From contig NZ_RJKL01000001.1 of the NCBI RefSeq assembly GCF_003751945.1, positions 8,078,501 through 8,142,500 of the forward strand: a DNA stretch of 64,000 nt. Direction: 5' to 3'. The stretch comes from Couchioplanes caeruleus (GTDB taxonomy: Bacteria; Actinomycetota; Actinomycetes; Mycobacteriales; Micromonosporaceae). A model generated the notes under the pieces. The model was not told where the DNA came from and did not search any database. It worked only from the letters and a program-made list of their open reading frames with translations. Positions 44,092 through 54,107 of the stretch are shown here, piece by piece; position 1 is the stretch's first letter, and every line of letters begins with the position of its first letter. The position numbers were made by a program, and so were the translations under genes.

Positions 44092-44391
44092 GTCACGTTC
44101 CTTCGCGTACGCAGTGGGGCACCGTGCTGGGGATACGGACGCGGAGGGGCGCGCGGTTCACGACGACGGCCGATTGTCATCGGCGCGGGCCCGTTCGGCA
44201 GGACCACATCCCACGGTGACACGTCGTGGTGGGAGGCGCTGTCGCCCTCCCGCCAGCCGCCGTGCCGATAGTCGACACCAGCCCGGTATCCACGGTCCCG
44301 TCCGATATCGGTCAGTCGTATCGATCGTGGCGGGCGCCGGCCGTGCCGTGCGGCCCTGGTCGTGGCCGCGCCGCGGCATAGAGTGGCGTGC
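44092..44391. other. Divergent intergenic region
   Basis: This 300-bp gap separates the small gene from the efflux operon. It holds the palindrome CCGATATCGG at 44301-44310 and, at its right end, the -10 box of the efflux operon. A reverse-strand open frame ends here with a stop overlapping the small gene's start (44088-44091), but it has no convincing start codon. Confidence 0.4.
44379..44384 (+). promoter_or_regulatory. -10 box of a probable leaderless efflux-operon transcript
   Basis: TAGAGT lies 7 nt before GTG 44392, with no Shine-Dalgarno. Confidence 0.45.
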
Positions 44392-45732
44392 GTGTCCCGA
44401 TCCCCCCGTCGCGCCACCGTCCTGCTGCTCGCCTGCCTGCTGCTGCCGCCGCTGACCGCCGCCTCCTGCGGCGACGAGCCCTCCGGCGTCACCGTCGGCA
44501 CGGCCGGACGCGGCACCGTCGACGAGATCGTCGAGGCCGCAGGCAGTGTGACCGTACGGGCGGCCGGCACCGTCACCTCACCGGCCGACGGCACCCTCGA
44601 GGAGCTGCGGGTGGACGCCGGTGACCGGGTCCGCAAGGGCCAGGTCGTCGCGGTCGTCGACTCGCCCGCCGCCGAGAAGCGCCTCGACGACGCGACCGAG
44701 GCCCTGGACGCCGTCTCCCGCGGCGGCGTCTCCCCCGGTGGCGGCGCGGCAGCCTTCGCCGCGGTCCGCAGGCGCACCGACGCGAACGCGGGCAGAGCCT
44801 TCGCCGCCGCCCGCAAGGCCGCCGCGGAGGTCACCGACGCGACGCTGCGCAAGGCCCTGCTGGCCCAGGTCACCGCGGCCGAGGAACAGTACGCGGCCGT
44901 CTCCGCGGCGGCCGGCGCCGCCGTGCGGTCGTTGGAGAGCGGAGTCGCGAGCGTGGCCGCCGCCGTCGACGCCCTCACCGCGGCCCAGCGGGTGCAGGCA
45001 CGGCAGGCGTACGAGCTGGCCGAGGCGGCGGTCGACGCGCTGACCCTGCGCGCGCCCGTCTCCGGCGTGGTGCAGCTCGGCGGCACCGCCTCCGCGGCCG
45101 CGCCCTCGCTGACCGACCTGCTCTCCAGCGCCGACCCGGCCGCCGTGGGAACCCCCGCCGCGGCACCGCCGCCCGGCGTGGACGTGGCCGTGCCGCAGGG
45201 GGCGGCCGTCGGCGTGGGCACCCCGATCCTCACCGTCGTCGACACCGCCGGCCTCGGCGTCGCCGCCGAGGTCGACGAGACCGACGTGCTGCTGGTCAAG
45301 GCCGGAGGGTCCGGCACGGTCGAGCTCGACGCGGCCACCGGCGCCACGTACGAGGCCAGGGTCCGCGCCGTTGACCTGCTGCCCAGCACCTCGGCGCGCG
45401 GCGGCGTCTCCTACCGGGTACGGCTGACGCTGGGCCGCGGCACCTACGCCGACGGCACCGCCGCCCCGGTGCCGCGGCCCGGCATGAGCGCCATCGTCCG
45501 GCTCCGCGTGCGCCAGGCCACCGACGCCGTCACCGTACCCGCGGGCGCCGTGGTGTCGCGCGACGGCCGTGACGGGGTGTGGGCCGTGCGCGGCGGCAAG
45601 GCCGAGCGGGTGCCGGTCACCCTCGGCGTTCAGGGCGAGGACCTCGTGCAGGTGGTCTCCGGCCTCGGCGCCGGCGAGCGGATCGTCGTCGCCGGCGCCG
45701 ACCAGGTCAGCCCGGGGCAGGACCTGCCGTGA
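44392..45732 (+). CDS. MacA/HlyD-like membrane fusion lipoprotein
   Basis: A 446-residue protein. The signal peptide ends in LTAASC (lipobox), so the mature protein is membrane-anchored. It has an N-terminal half-lipoyl domain (SPADGTLEELRVDAGDRVRKGQVVAVVDS) and a helical hairpin (about 95-215). The second lipoyl half is APVSGVVQLGG, and beta-barrel domains follow (VDETDVLLVKAGGSGTVEL, RPGMSAIVRLRVRQ, TVPAGAVVSRDGRDGVWAV). It is the extracytoplasmic adaptor of the MacB-like ABC system encoded next. The GTGA overlap with the ATPase gene couples translation. Confidence 0.92.
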   Translation: MSRSPRRATVLLLACLLLPPLTAASCGDEPSGVTVGTAGRGTVDEIVEAAGSVTVRAAGTVTSPADGTLEELRVDAGDRVRKGQVVAVVDSPAAEKRLDDATEALDAVSRGGVSPGGGAAAFAAVRRRTDANAGRAFAAARKAAAEVTDATLRKALLAQVTAAEEQYAAVSAAAGAAVRSLESGVASVAAAVDALTAAQRVQARQAYELAEAAVDALTLRAPVSGVVQLGGTASAAAPSLTDLLSSADPAAVGTPAAAPPPGVDVAVPQGAAVGVGTPILTVVDTAGLGVAAEVDETDVLLVKAGGSGTVELDAATGATYEARVRAVDLLPSTSARGGVSYRVRLTLGRGTYADGTAAPVPRPGMSAIVRLRVRQATDAVTVPAGAVVSRDGRDGVWAVRGGKAERVPVTLGVQGEDLVQVVSGLGAGERIVVAGADQVSPGQDLP

Positions 45733-46411
45733 GCCCGCCGGCCGTCGTCGCGACCGGCGTGACCCGCACGTACGAGCTGGACGGCGTCTCCGTGCCGGCC
45801 CTGAGAGGTGTCTCCCTGACCGTGGACGACGGCGACTACCTGGCGATCGTCGGTGCCTCCGGCTCGGGCAAGTCGACGCTCATGCATCTGCTCGGCGGCC
45901 TGGACCGGCCCACCGCGGGCAGCCTGGTCATCGGCGGCCGGGACGTCGCCACGCTGTCGGCGCCCGAGATGGCCCGGCTGCGCAACGAGGTCATCGGCTT
46001 CGTGTTCCAGTCGTTCCACCTGCTCCCGCGCACGACCGCCCGGGACAACGTCGCGCTGCCCCTGGTCTACCGCGGCGTGGGCCGCCGGGAACGCCGGGCC
46101 CGCGCCGCCGAGATGCTCGAGCGCGTCGGCCTGGCGCACCGGGTCGACCACCGGCCGAACCAGATGTCCGGCGGCGAGCAGCAGCGCGTGGCGATCGCCC
46201 GGGCGCTGGTGACCGGACCCTCGGTGCTGCTGGCCGACGAGCCCACCGGCAACCTCGACTCCGCCACCGGGGCGTCGGTGCTCGCGCTGCTGGAGTCGCT
46301 GAACGCCGACGGCGTCGCGGTCGTCCTGGTCACCCACGACCGCGAGGTCGCCGCCCGTGCCCACCGCCGGATCGTCATGCGCGACGGCGTCGTCGTGGAC
46401 GAGCCCGCCGC

Positions 46412-46415
<4 letters not shown>
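45729..46415 (+). CDS. MacB-type ABC ATP-binding protein
   Basis: A 228-residue ATPase. Walker A is GASGSGKST, the signature is MSGGEQQRVAIARAL, and Walker B is VLLADEPTGNLD with the H-switch in LVTHDRE. FQSFHLLPRTTARDN marks the MacB/LolD subfamily. It energises the overlapping permease (ATGA) and works with the adaptor upstream. Together they resemble the export units that secrete peptides or antibiotics in Gram-positive actinobacteria. Confidence 0.95.
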
Positions 46416-47596
<1,181 letters not shown>

Positions 47597-47672
47597 GCGA
47601 ACGCCAAGGCGTCCGGGCGAGGCCGGATCTCGGTGGCGCCCCGACGGCGGAACGTGGACCGCGTACCCGATC

Positions 47673-50600
47673 TCACTCTGCTGGCGCAGCCGCGGACTTG
47701 ACCAACCCCAGAATCTCGCGGCGTAGCCGCGGATAGGGTCCCCACCCGTCCCGCAGCACGTGGATGTAGACGGCCTCCAGCGCGACATCGATCCGCTGCG
47801 CCAACTCCTCGTCGTCGGGCGCACCCAGCCGCACCGCCCGGGCGAAATGATCGAGCGCCTCCATGTACCGCCCCTGGTCGAAGGCGCTGCGCCCGGCGTT
47901 CTCGTGCACGACGCTGCGCACCACCTCGGGCGCGTCGGAGCTGGCGGCCCGCTCGAACAGCCGGTCCGCCTCCTGGTAGTCACCCCGCAGCCGCAGCACA
48001 TGGGCCAGCTCGGCCTGAGCGATCACGATCGCCTGCACATCCCCGGCGGACTCGGCATGCGCCAGCGCGAGCCGGCTGGCCGCGGCGGCGAGCCCGAGCT
48101 CGTCCAGCAGCCGGTACACCTCGGCCCGCACACTGAGCAACCCGGCCTTCGCGACGTTGTCGTCCTCCTCGGCGAGCGGACCGTCCAGCCGCTCCCCGAG
48201 CGCGCGCAACGCGTCGCGATCGTCGACGACCTCCTTGAGGGTGCCACCGTCGAGCCGCCACCGAATCGCGGCCAGATCCTCCGGGCGTACGGGCCTGCGC
48301 TTGTCGTCCTGCTCCTCCGGCTGGCGCTGCTCTACCGGCTGGCGCTGCTCTACCGGCTGGCGCTGGGCCGCCGCGCGCTGGTCGGCTTCGTCGGGCTTCT
48401 CGTCGCTCGACGGGCCCGTCGCGGCGGCGGTCTTCGCAGTCTCGGCGGTGTGCTGCGGACTGTCGTCCGTCTCGTCCCGGGCGCCTGCGGCCAGGACTTT
48501 GCCGCTCATCAGGTCGGCGAGGTCGAGGTCAATCGAGATGCCGTTCCGGTCCGGCGTTTCCTGGCCGGCCGGGTCTTCCGGCACATCCTGCGTCGCGGGC
48601 GTCGGTGCCTGACCGGCGTCCGAGGCCGCGGGCGCCTTCGGGTCGTCCGTCGGCGCGGCTTCCGGCTCGGCCTTGGGGGCGACCTTCGGGCTGAACCAGG
48701 TGGGACCGAGGTCGGCATCGGCGTACTTGCGCGGGCCGTCCGGACCGGAGGTGAGCAACCGCCCGATGGGCTCGGCGTTCGCGGCCGGGTTCGGGCCGGG
48801 CCGGGCCGCGGGAGGAACGACGGAGATCGGCTGTGCGGGCACGTCCTTCTGCAGCGCGCGTGTGGCCTCCACCTGGCGGGCAGCCTCCGCCTTCCGGGCC
48901 TCCTCGGCCTGGCGTGCCTGTTCGGCTTGGCGTGCTGCTTCTTCCTGGCGTGCCTGTTCTTCCTGGCGTGCCTGTTCGGCTTGGCGTGCTGCTTCTTCCT
49001 GGCGTGCCTGTTCGGCCTGGCGTGCTTCCTCCGCCATTCGAGCGGCTTCGGCGTGCTGGTCGGGTGTGGGGGCCTGCGGGTGGCGCGGCGCCGGAACGCG
49101 GGCCGGGCCTGCCGAGCGGGCCGTAATGCTCGGCAGCTCGCTGGTGGGCCGCTCGTCTCCGGGCGCGCCGCTGGTGGGGCGCTCGTGGCCGGGTCCGCCG
49201 CTGGTGGGGTGCTCGTGCCCGGGTCCGCCGCTGGTGGGCCGCTCGTGCCCGGGCACGGCGCTGACCGGGGCGATCCGGGACGGCGGACGCTGCGAGGGAG
49301 GCACCGGGGTGGGCACACCGGTACCGAGAATCATCGCGGTACGCGGCCCGCTCACGATCGGTCGCTCCGCCGTGGCCATGTCGTCGTCCGAGACCGGAGC
49401 CGGCTGCGACGCGAAGCGCGCGCCCTCGGCCGGCGCGGCAGACCGCTCGGCCCCGGGAGCGAGCATCGCGGGCCCCTGCGGCGTCTCGAACGAGGGCCGA
49501 TCCCCCCGGTTCTGCGGCGGCGGCGCGGCAACCGCAGGCCGGCGCATCGGCGGCGGCGCAACCGGCGGCACCGACGGGGGCGCGGACCGCTGCGCAGGCG
49601 GAGCGGACGCCTGCCTGGAGGGTGCGGACGCCTGCCTGGAGGTTGCGGACGCCTGCCCAGGTGGCGCGGACGGCTGGCCGGGCGGTGTCGCGAACGCCTG
49701 CTCGGGCGGTCCGGAGGGCTGCACGGCTGGCGCGGGCGGCTGCGCGGATGGCGGGGCCGGCTGCGCCGACGGCGGTGCGAATGGCTGCGCCGGCGGCGCG
49801 CCGTGCGTCGTCACGGATTGCGCGGCCGGTTGACCCGCCGGGAGCGGAAGCGGTGCCCCGGTCGGGAAAGCCTGCGCCGCAGCCGACTCCGACGCCGGAC
49901 TCTGCGGTGCAGCCGGCACCGGCGGCGCCCACTCCGGTCCCTGCTGGCCGGGCGCGGTGCCCGGTGCGCTGACCGGGGCGTCCGGGTGCTGCCGGTGGGC
50001 GGCGGGGCTGATCGGTTCGCTCTGCCGGTGGGCGGCGGGGCTGACCGGTTCGCTCCGCCGGTGGGCGGCGGGACTGACCGGGGCGTCCGGGCGTGCCTGG
50101 AACGCGGCGGGGCTGACCGGTCCGTCCTGGCGGGGCGCGTAGGCCGCCGGACTGACCGGCACGTCCGCGCGCTGCGGCCCGGGCAGGTAGGCCGCCGGGC
50201 TGACGGGACCCTGCACCTCCGGTGGGGGCTGCACGGCGTGGCCGGGCACGACCGGCGGGACGGCGGCCGTCCCCTGCCCGGCACGGCGGGCGCCGTGGTT
50301 CGGAGCCGCCGGGATGATCGGCCCCTCCGAGGTGACATAGCCGACCCGGGACGGCCGCTGCGGCGCGGCGTCCTGATCGAACGCAGCCGGACGCCCGTCC
50401 GGGGTGGGACGCCGGCCCGCCGGCGTACCCGTCGGGCGAACGCCGTCCGGGTGCTGCGCGGCCGGCGTCGTGGGGAGCGTCGGCGGCGCGGGCGTGACCA
50501 CCCGGGGCGGTGCCGTCTGCGGCGGCGCCGCGACCACGCGTGGTTGCACCGGAGGGTCGGCCTTCTTGATGACCCGGGGAGCCGGCGGAGGGGTCGCCTT

Positions 50601-52271
50601 GCTGAGGATTCTCGGCGCGGCCGGGGGAGTGGCGCGGCTGATGACGCGCGGGCCGTTACCTTCCGGCTCCGGCGTGGAGTCGCCGCCCGGCGTGGTGGCC
50701 GCATCGTCCTGCGGACGGTAGGCAGCGGGCTCGAAGGCCGCCGGCTCCTGCGGGAATGCTGCCGGGTCGTGCGGGAACGCTGCCGGGTCGTGCGGGAACG
50801 CTGCCGGGTCGTGCGGGAACGCTGCCGGGTCGTGCGGGAACGCCGCCGGGTCGCGCTCGAAGGCGGCCGGCTCTTGCCCGAAGGCGGCTTGATCGGACCT
50901 GGCCGCCGGCTCCTGCCGGAAGGCTGCCGGGTCCGCACCGGCGGGGCGCACCTTGGCGCGTCCCGCCGCGGGCGCGGTGTCGTTGCCGGGGCCGAAGGGC
51001 CTCGGCTGGGGACTCCGCACCGCCGCGGGCGAGCCTGCGCCGTCCGGGAACTCCACCGGGGGCTGCGGACCCTGCCGGAACGCCGCCGGCTGCTCCACGT
51101 CGCGCCGGCGGTCGCCGGGCCGGCCGTCGTGGGGGAACGGGGCGGGCTGCGCCCCGCCGGGCCGGAACTCTCCGCCGGGAACGTCGCGCCGGAACGCGGC
51201 CGGGTCGGCCTCACGGCGGAAGGCCGCGGGCTCCTCGGCGCGGTGGCGATCCTGCCGGCGGCGGTCGTCCCGTGGCCGACCGAAGTCGTCCTGCGGCTGA
51301 CCGAAGTCGTCCCGCGGCTGACCGAAGTCGTCCCGCTGGCGATTCCCGTCGCGCCGGCCCGCGTCCCAGCGCTCGTCGCGCCCGAACGCGGCCGGGTCTG
51401 CCTCGACGTCGCGGCGGCCCCGCGACGGGCCGGAAGCGGCCTCGTCCCAGTCAGCCGAGAAACGCCGGTCCGAGATGCGCGGATCCGGGGAGTGTCGATC
51501 CGGGGAAGGACGGTCGGCGGAAGGACGGTCCTGGAAACGCCGGTCTGGGGACTGCACGTCCGGGAAGCGCCGGTCCGGCGACGGGCGGCCCCGCTCGTCG
51601 GCCGGTGGGGTGACCCGCGCCCGCCCGCTGACCGGTGTCTCGCGGTCCTTGCGCCGGCCTCGGCGGGGGCGTGCCGGTTCGTCGTCGGCCTGGTCGCCGT
51701 CCCAGAACGATGACGTCTCGATGCGGCGGGCGCGCTGCGCCGACACGTACCGGCGCTGGGCCTCCCAGTCGGACGCATCGAAGTCGCGGTCGTCGTACTC
51801 GAGCTCGTCGAAGTCGAGGCTGCGTACCGCCCAGCCCTCCATCCCGGGGGAGACCGGCGCCGTGTCGAGGTCGGCCTCCTCGAAGTCCGGATCGTCCAGC
51901 CAGCTCGGGCGCTCGCCGTCGAAGGCGGAGCTGATCCGGTTCTCGCGCTCGGGTGACCGCTGGTTTCCGGCCTGCCGTCGCTGTCTGCGTTCGGCGAGCT
52001 CGTCGACGGGCGGTTCCTGTGGGCGAACGGCGGCCATTTCCGGTGTCCGGGAAATGCGCGGCGCCGCCTCGAAATCATCGTCTTCGATGTATTGCGCGCG
52101 GGCCACCGGCCGCTGCGGTTCCGGCTTGCGTCGATTGTCCGGACCCCACCGCGAAAGGACGGCCGCATCGGCGTACGGATCACGCGCCGTGACCGTGGTG
52201 TCCGCATTCGGCGCGGGACGATCGTCCTCGTCGTACTCGGCTTCCCAGTACTCGTCGTCCTCGTAGCTCAT
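47673..52271 (-). CDS. Very large repetitive disordered protein with C-terminal TPR-like domain
   Basis: A 1,532-residue protein, unrecognised as a whole. Residues 1-30 are strongly acidic (MSYEDDEYWEAEYDEDD). The next ~1,050 are Pro/Ala/Arg/Asp-rich and disordered, with families of short repeats: RxDDFGQP, five FPHDPAA units, SPAAHRQSEP and GQ(A/P)SAP. A Gln/Glu/Ala coiled coil (about 1075-1144: QARQEEAARQAEQARQEEQ and similar) follows, then a Thr/Ala linker with VEQRQP repeats. The end (about 1325-1532) is a folded helical domain: LRLRGDYQEADRLFERAAS and FDQGRYMEALDHFARAVRLG are TPR-like. No signal peptide or helix is visible, so it is probably cytoplasmic. The role is unknown. Confidence 0.8.
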   Translation of the reverse strand: MSYEDDEYWEAEYDEDDRPAPNADTTVTARDPYADAAVLSRWGPDNRRKPEPQRPVARAQYIEDDDFEAAPRISRTPEMAAVRPQEPPVDELAERRQRRQAGNQRSPERENRISSAFDGERPSWLDDPDFEEADLDTAPVSPGMEGWAVRSLDFDELEYDDRDFDASDWEAQRRYVSAQRARRIETSSFWDGDQADDEPARPRRGRRKDRETPVSGRARVTPPADERGRPSPDRRFPDVQSPDRRFQDRPSADRPSPDRHSPDPRISDRRFSADWDEAASGPSRGRRDVEADPAAFGRDERWDAGRRDGNRQRDDFGQPRDDFGQPQDDFGRPRDDRRRQDRHRAEEPAAFRREADPAAFRRDVPGGEFRPGGAQPAPFPHDGRPGDRRRDVEQPAAFRQGPQPPVEFPDGAGSPAAVRSPQPRPFGPGNDTAPAAGRAKVRPAGADPAAFRQEPAARSDQAAFGQEPAAFERDPAAFPHDPAAFPHDPAAFPHDPAAFPHDPAAFPQEPAAFEPAAYRPQDDAATTPGGDSTPEPEGNGPRVISRATPPAAPRILSKATPPPAPRVIKKADPPVQPRVVAAPPQTAPPRVVTPAPPTLPTTPAAQHPDGVRPTGTPAGRRPTPDGRPAAFDQDAAPQRPSRVGYVTSEGPIIPAAPNHGARRAGQGTAAVPPVVPGHAVQPPPEVQGPVSPAAYLPGPQRADVPVSPAAYAPRQDGPVSPAAFQARPDAPVSPAAHRRSEPVSPAAHRQSEPISPAAHRQHPDAPVSAPGTAPGQQGPEWAPPVPAAPQSPASESAAAQAFPTGAPLPLPAGQPAAQSVTTHGAPPAQPFAPPSAQPAPPSAQPPAPAVQPSGPPEQAFATPPGQPSAPPGQASATSRQASAPSRQASAPPAQRSAPPSVPPVAPPPMRRPAVAAPPPQNRGDRPSFETPQGPAMLAPGAERSAAPAEGARFASQPAPVSDDDMATAERPIVSGPRTAMILGTGVPTPVPPSQRPPSRIAPVSAVPGHERPTSGGPGHEHPTSGGPGHERPTSGAPGDERPTSELPSITARSAGPARVPAPRHPQAPTPDQHAEAARMAEEARQAEQARQEEAARQAEQARQEEQARQEEAARQAEQARQAEEARKAEAARQVEATRALQKDVPAQPISVVPPAARPGPNPAANAEPIGRLLTSGPDGPRKYADADLGPTWFSPKVAPKAEPEAAPTDDPKAPAASDAGQAPTPATQDVPEDPAGQETPDRNGISIDLDLADLMSGKVLAAGARDETDDSPQHTAETAKTAAATGPSSDEKPDEADQRAAAQRQPVEQRQPVEQRQPEEQDDKRRPVRPEDLAAIRWRLDGGTLKEVVDDRDALRALGERLDGPLAEEDDNVAKAGLLSVRAEVYRLLDELGLAAAASRLALAHAESAGDVQAIVIAQAELAHVLRLRGDYQEADRLFERAASSDAPEVVRSVVHENAGRSAFDQGRYMEALDHFARAVRLGAPDDEELAQRIDVALEAVYIHVLRDGWGPYPRLRREILGLVKSAAAPAE
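50751..50855 (-). repeat. Five 21-bp tandem coding repeats
   Basis: Units of CGGGAACGCTGCCGGGTCGTG type run end to end (50751, 50772, 50793, 50814, 50835). The middle three are identical in DNA. On the coding strand they specify the seven-residue unit FPHDPAA. The in-frame length means changes in copy number do not break the gene. Confidence 0.9.
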
Positions 52272-53134
52272 CGGGCACCCCGGGCCCAGGGTCGCCGTCG
52301 GGGATGCGCCGAGCCGGCCGGTCGCCGCATTCGTCCCCCCACCCTCGCCACGTACGCTGCCCGCGCGCCCGTTACCACCTTCCACGCGGTCGAGTTGGAA
52401 GGTTAACCACGGCTTTGCCCGCGGCGCTACCGTCCGCGGAGGTGCGTCACTCGACCCACGGACGCCCCTGACGTCCGCCGACCACCCGGCGTCGCGGCCC
52501 GCCGGACAGGGCCCTCGACGGAGAGTACGCATTCGAGCGCCGAGCGGTTCATTCCCCGGCCCAGGTCGTACCGTTGGTCCGTCGAGCTATACGCAGAGTA
52601 ATTGTTGCCGCCGTGCAGCATATGCTTTCCCGCGGCGCATCGATCATATCCGTTGACCGAATCTCCCGGTAATTTAAGCCAATCTTCAAGATCCGTACAG
52701 TCGGCCAAAAGGCATGCGCCGGCGGATGCCTCCGCCGCTTTGATAAGTACGGCTACCGACAGTGACCGTGTCGACGGTCACATCCGGAGCACGCCGATCA
52801 CGGCGGCGCCCGCGGGCAGCGGGGAGGGCGCCGGGCCGGCCCGCCGCAGCAACCGCCCGATGTCGAGCCGTGAAGCCTCTCTGGCACGCGCCGGCCCCGG
52901 AAGCAACCCGGCACGAAGACGGATACCCGACACGATCGACAGGAGTGGACCGTGTCACGGTCCCGACTGGTGAACGCCCCGCCCGACGTGGTGGGTGGTC
53001 TGCCGGACGTGGCGGGTGGCCCGCCCGACGTGCGGGTGGCAGCGCCGGGGCCGCGTCCCGACGTCCGGGGCACGGCTCGGGGCGGTGGGTGCGCCCCTCG
53101 CCCGGGAGGCCGGGGGCCGGGATCGAGAGGCTGG
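52272..53134. other. 863-bp region without a supported gene, with an AT-rich island
   Basis: No frame here has a good start, ribosome-binding site and codon use. The left part (52272-52430) is the upstream region of the large repetitive gene. Positions 52585-52765 are markedly AT-rich for this genome and contain the hairpin CGGCGGA-TGCC-TCCGCCG (52720-52737). A reverse-strand frame across the island (52427-52708, TTG start only) would encode a Cys-containing peptide (DCTDLEDWLKLPGDSVNGYD and so on); it could be a gene relic. The right part to 53134 is GC-rich and featureless. Confidence 0.5.
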
Positions 53135-54097
53135 TCAGCGCACCCGGCCGCGAGGCACCAGCCGGGTGATCGGCATCGGCGGCGCCGGGATCGGTGGTCC
53201 GGCATAGCCGTGGACCGTGCCGAACCGCCCGTCGTCGTCCGATTCCCAGGCGCGGCGCGCGTCGACGATGTCGTCGTGGTCGCGGCCGACGAAGTTCCAC
53301 CACATGACCAGCTTCTCCGCGAACGGCTCGCCACCCAGCAGCATGAGACGGGCCGGTGGCCCGGCCGTCAGCGACAGTTCCGCCCGCCCGGAGCCCAGGT
53401 AGAGCAGTGGCCCCGGCGTCAGCGTCGTGGCCGCCACGGTGACCGCGCCGTCGAGGGTCAGGATCGCGTACTCGAAGTCGGGTCTCAGCGGTAGCCGTGA
53501 CGTTGCGCCGGCCGCGAGGGTGATCTCCGCGCCGACCAGCGGGGTGTAGCAGCGGGCCGGGGACGCCGCGCCGGCCACATCGCCCATCAGCACCGTCGCC
53601 GTCAGGCCGCCCTCGGTCAGGACCGGCAGGTCGGCGTGGTGGTCGAAGGAGGGCGCCACGTCGCGGTCGCTGCCGGGCAGCGCCACCCACAACTGCACGC
53701 CCTGCAGCACCGCACCGTGCACCGGCGGCGTCTCCTCCGAGTGGGAGATGCCCCGCCCGGCCGTCATGAGGTTGAGCCGGCCGGGCCGGATCTCCTGCCG
53801 GTGGCCGAGGCTGTCGCGGTGCAGGATCTCGCCGCTGACCAGCCAGCTCACCGTCTGCAGCCCGATGTGCGGGTGCGGACCCACCCGCATCCCGGCGGAC
53901 CCGGTCAGGTCGTGCGGCCCGTACGCATCAAGGAAGCACCAGGCGCCGACCATGCGCCGGTGCCTGCTGGGCAGGGTCCGCACCACGCCCATGCCCCGCG
54001 GGCCGCCCAGGGCGACCGGCGCTCCCTCCAAGAGCTCCGTCTCGGAGGAGGCCCGGGCCGGCCCGGGAACCTCGGGATCCGCTTCCAGACTGCTCAC
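53135..54097 (-). CDS. Pirin-family bicupin
   Basis: A 320-residue bicupin. The N-terminal cupin has VVRTLPSRHRRMVGAWCFLDAYGP and VGPHPHIGLQTVSWLVSGEI, where the clustered histidines bind Fe(II) or another metal, then RGISHSEE. The C-terminal cupin ends with LLLGGEPFAEKLVMWWNFVGRD, the typical pirin tail. Bacterial pirins include quercetinase-like dioxygenases and redox regulators. GTG 54097 is chosen because a -10-like TAGCGT lies 7 nt upstream; the first in-frame start before it would overlap the preceding gene. Confidence 0.93.
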   Translation of the reverse strand: MSSLEADPEVPGPARASSETELLEGAPVALGGPRGMGVVRTLPSRHRRMVGAWCFLDAYGPHDLTGSAGMRVGPHPHIGLQTVSWLVSGEILHRDSLGHRQEIRPGRLNLMTAGRGISHSEETPPVHGAVLQGVQLWVALPGSDRDVAPSFDHHADLPVLTEGGLTATVLMGDVAGAASPARCYTPLVGAEITLAAGATSRLPLRPDFEYAILTLDGAVTVAATTLTPGPLLYLGSGRAELSLTAGPPARLMLLGGEPFAEKLVMWWNFVGRDHDDIVDARRAWESDDDGRFGTVHGYAGPPIPAPPMPITRLVPRGRVR

Positions 54098-54107
54098 GTG
54101 CCCGACG

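Noticed and set aside
44088..44330. Small reverse-strand gene ending in a stop that overlaps the start at 44091
   Set aside because: The frame runs on into the antisense of the efflux adaptor, has no good start or ribosome-binding site, and matches nothing I recognise.
50751..50855. Possible CRISPR or regulatory repeat array
   Set aside because: The 21-bp units have no spacers, are in frame and encode FPHDPAA within a protein built of such repeats.
47760..51713. Forward-strand open frame of 1,317 codons opposite the repetitive gene
   Set aside because: Its sequence is Arg/Gly/Leu-rich low complexity. The reverse strand has a coherent acidic start, a coiled coil and a TPR-like end, and the frame has no ribosome-binding site.
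52427..52708. Cys-containing peptide as a RiPP precursor
   Set aside because: Only a TTG start, no leader-like pattern, and no modification or maturation enzymes nearby; kept only as a possible relic.
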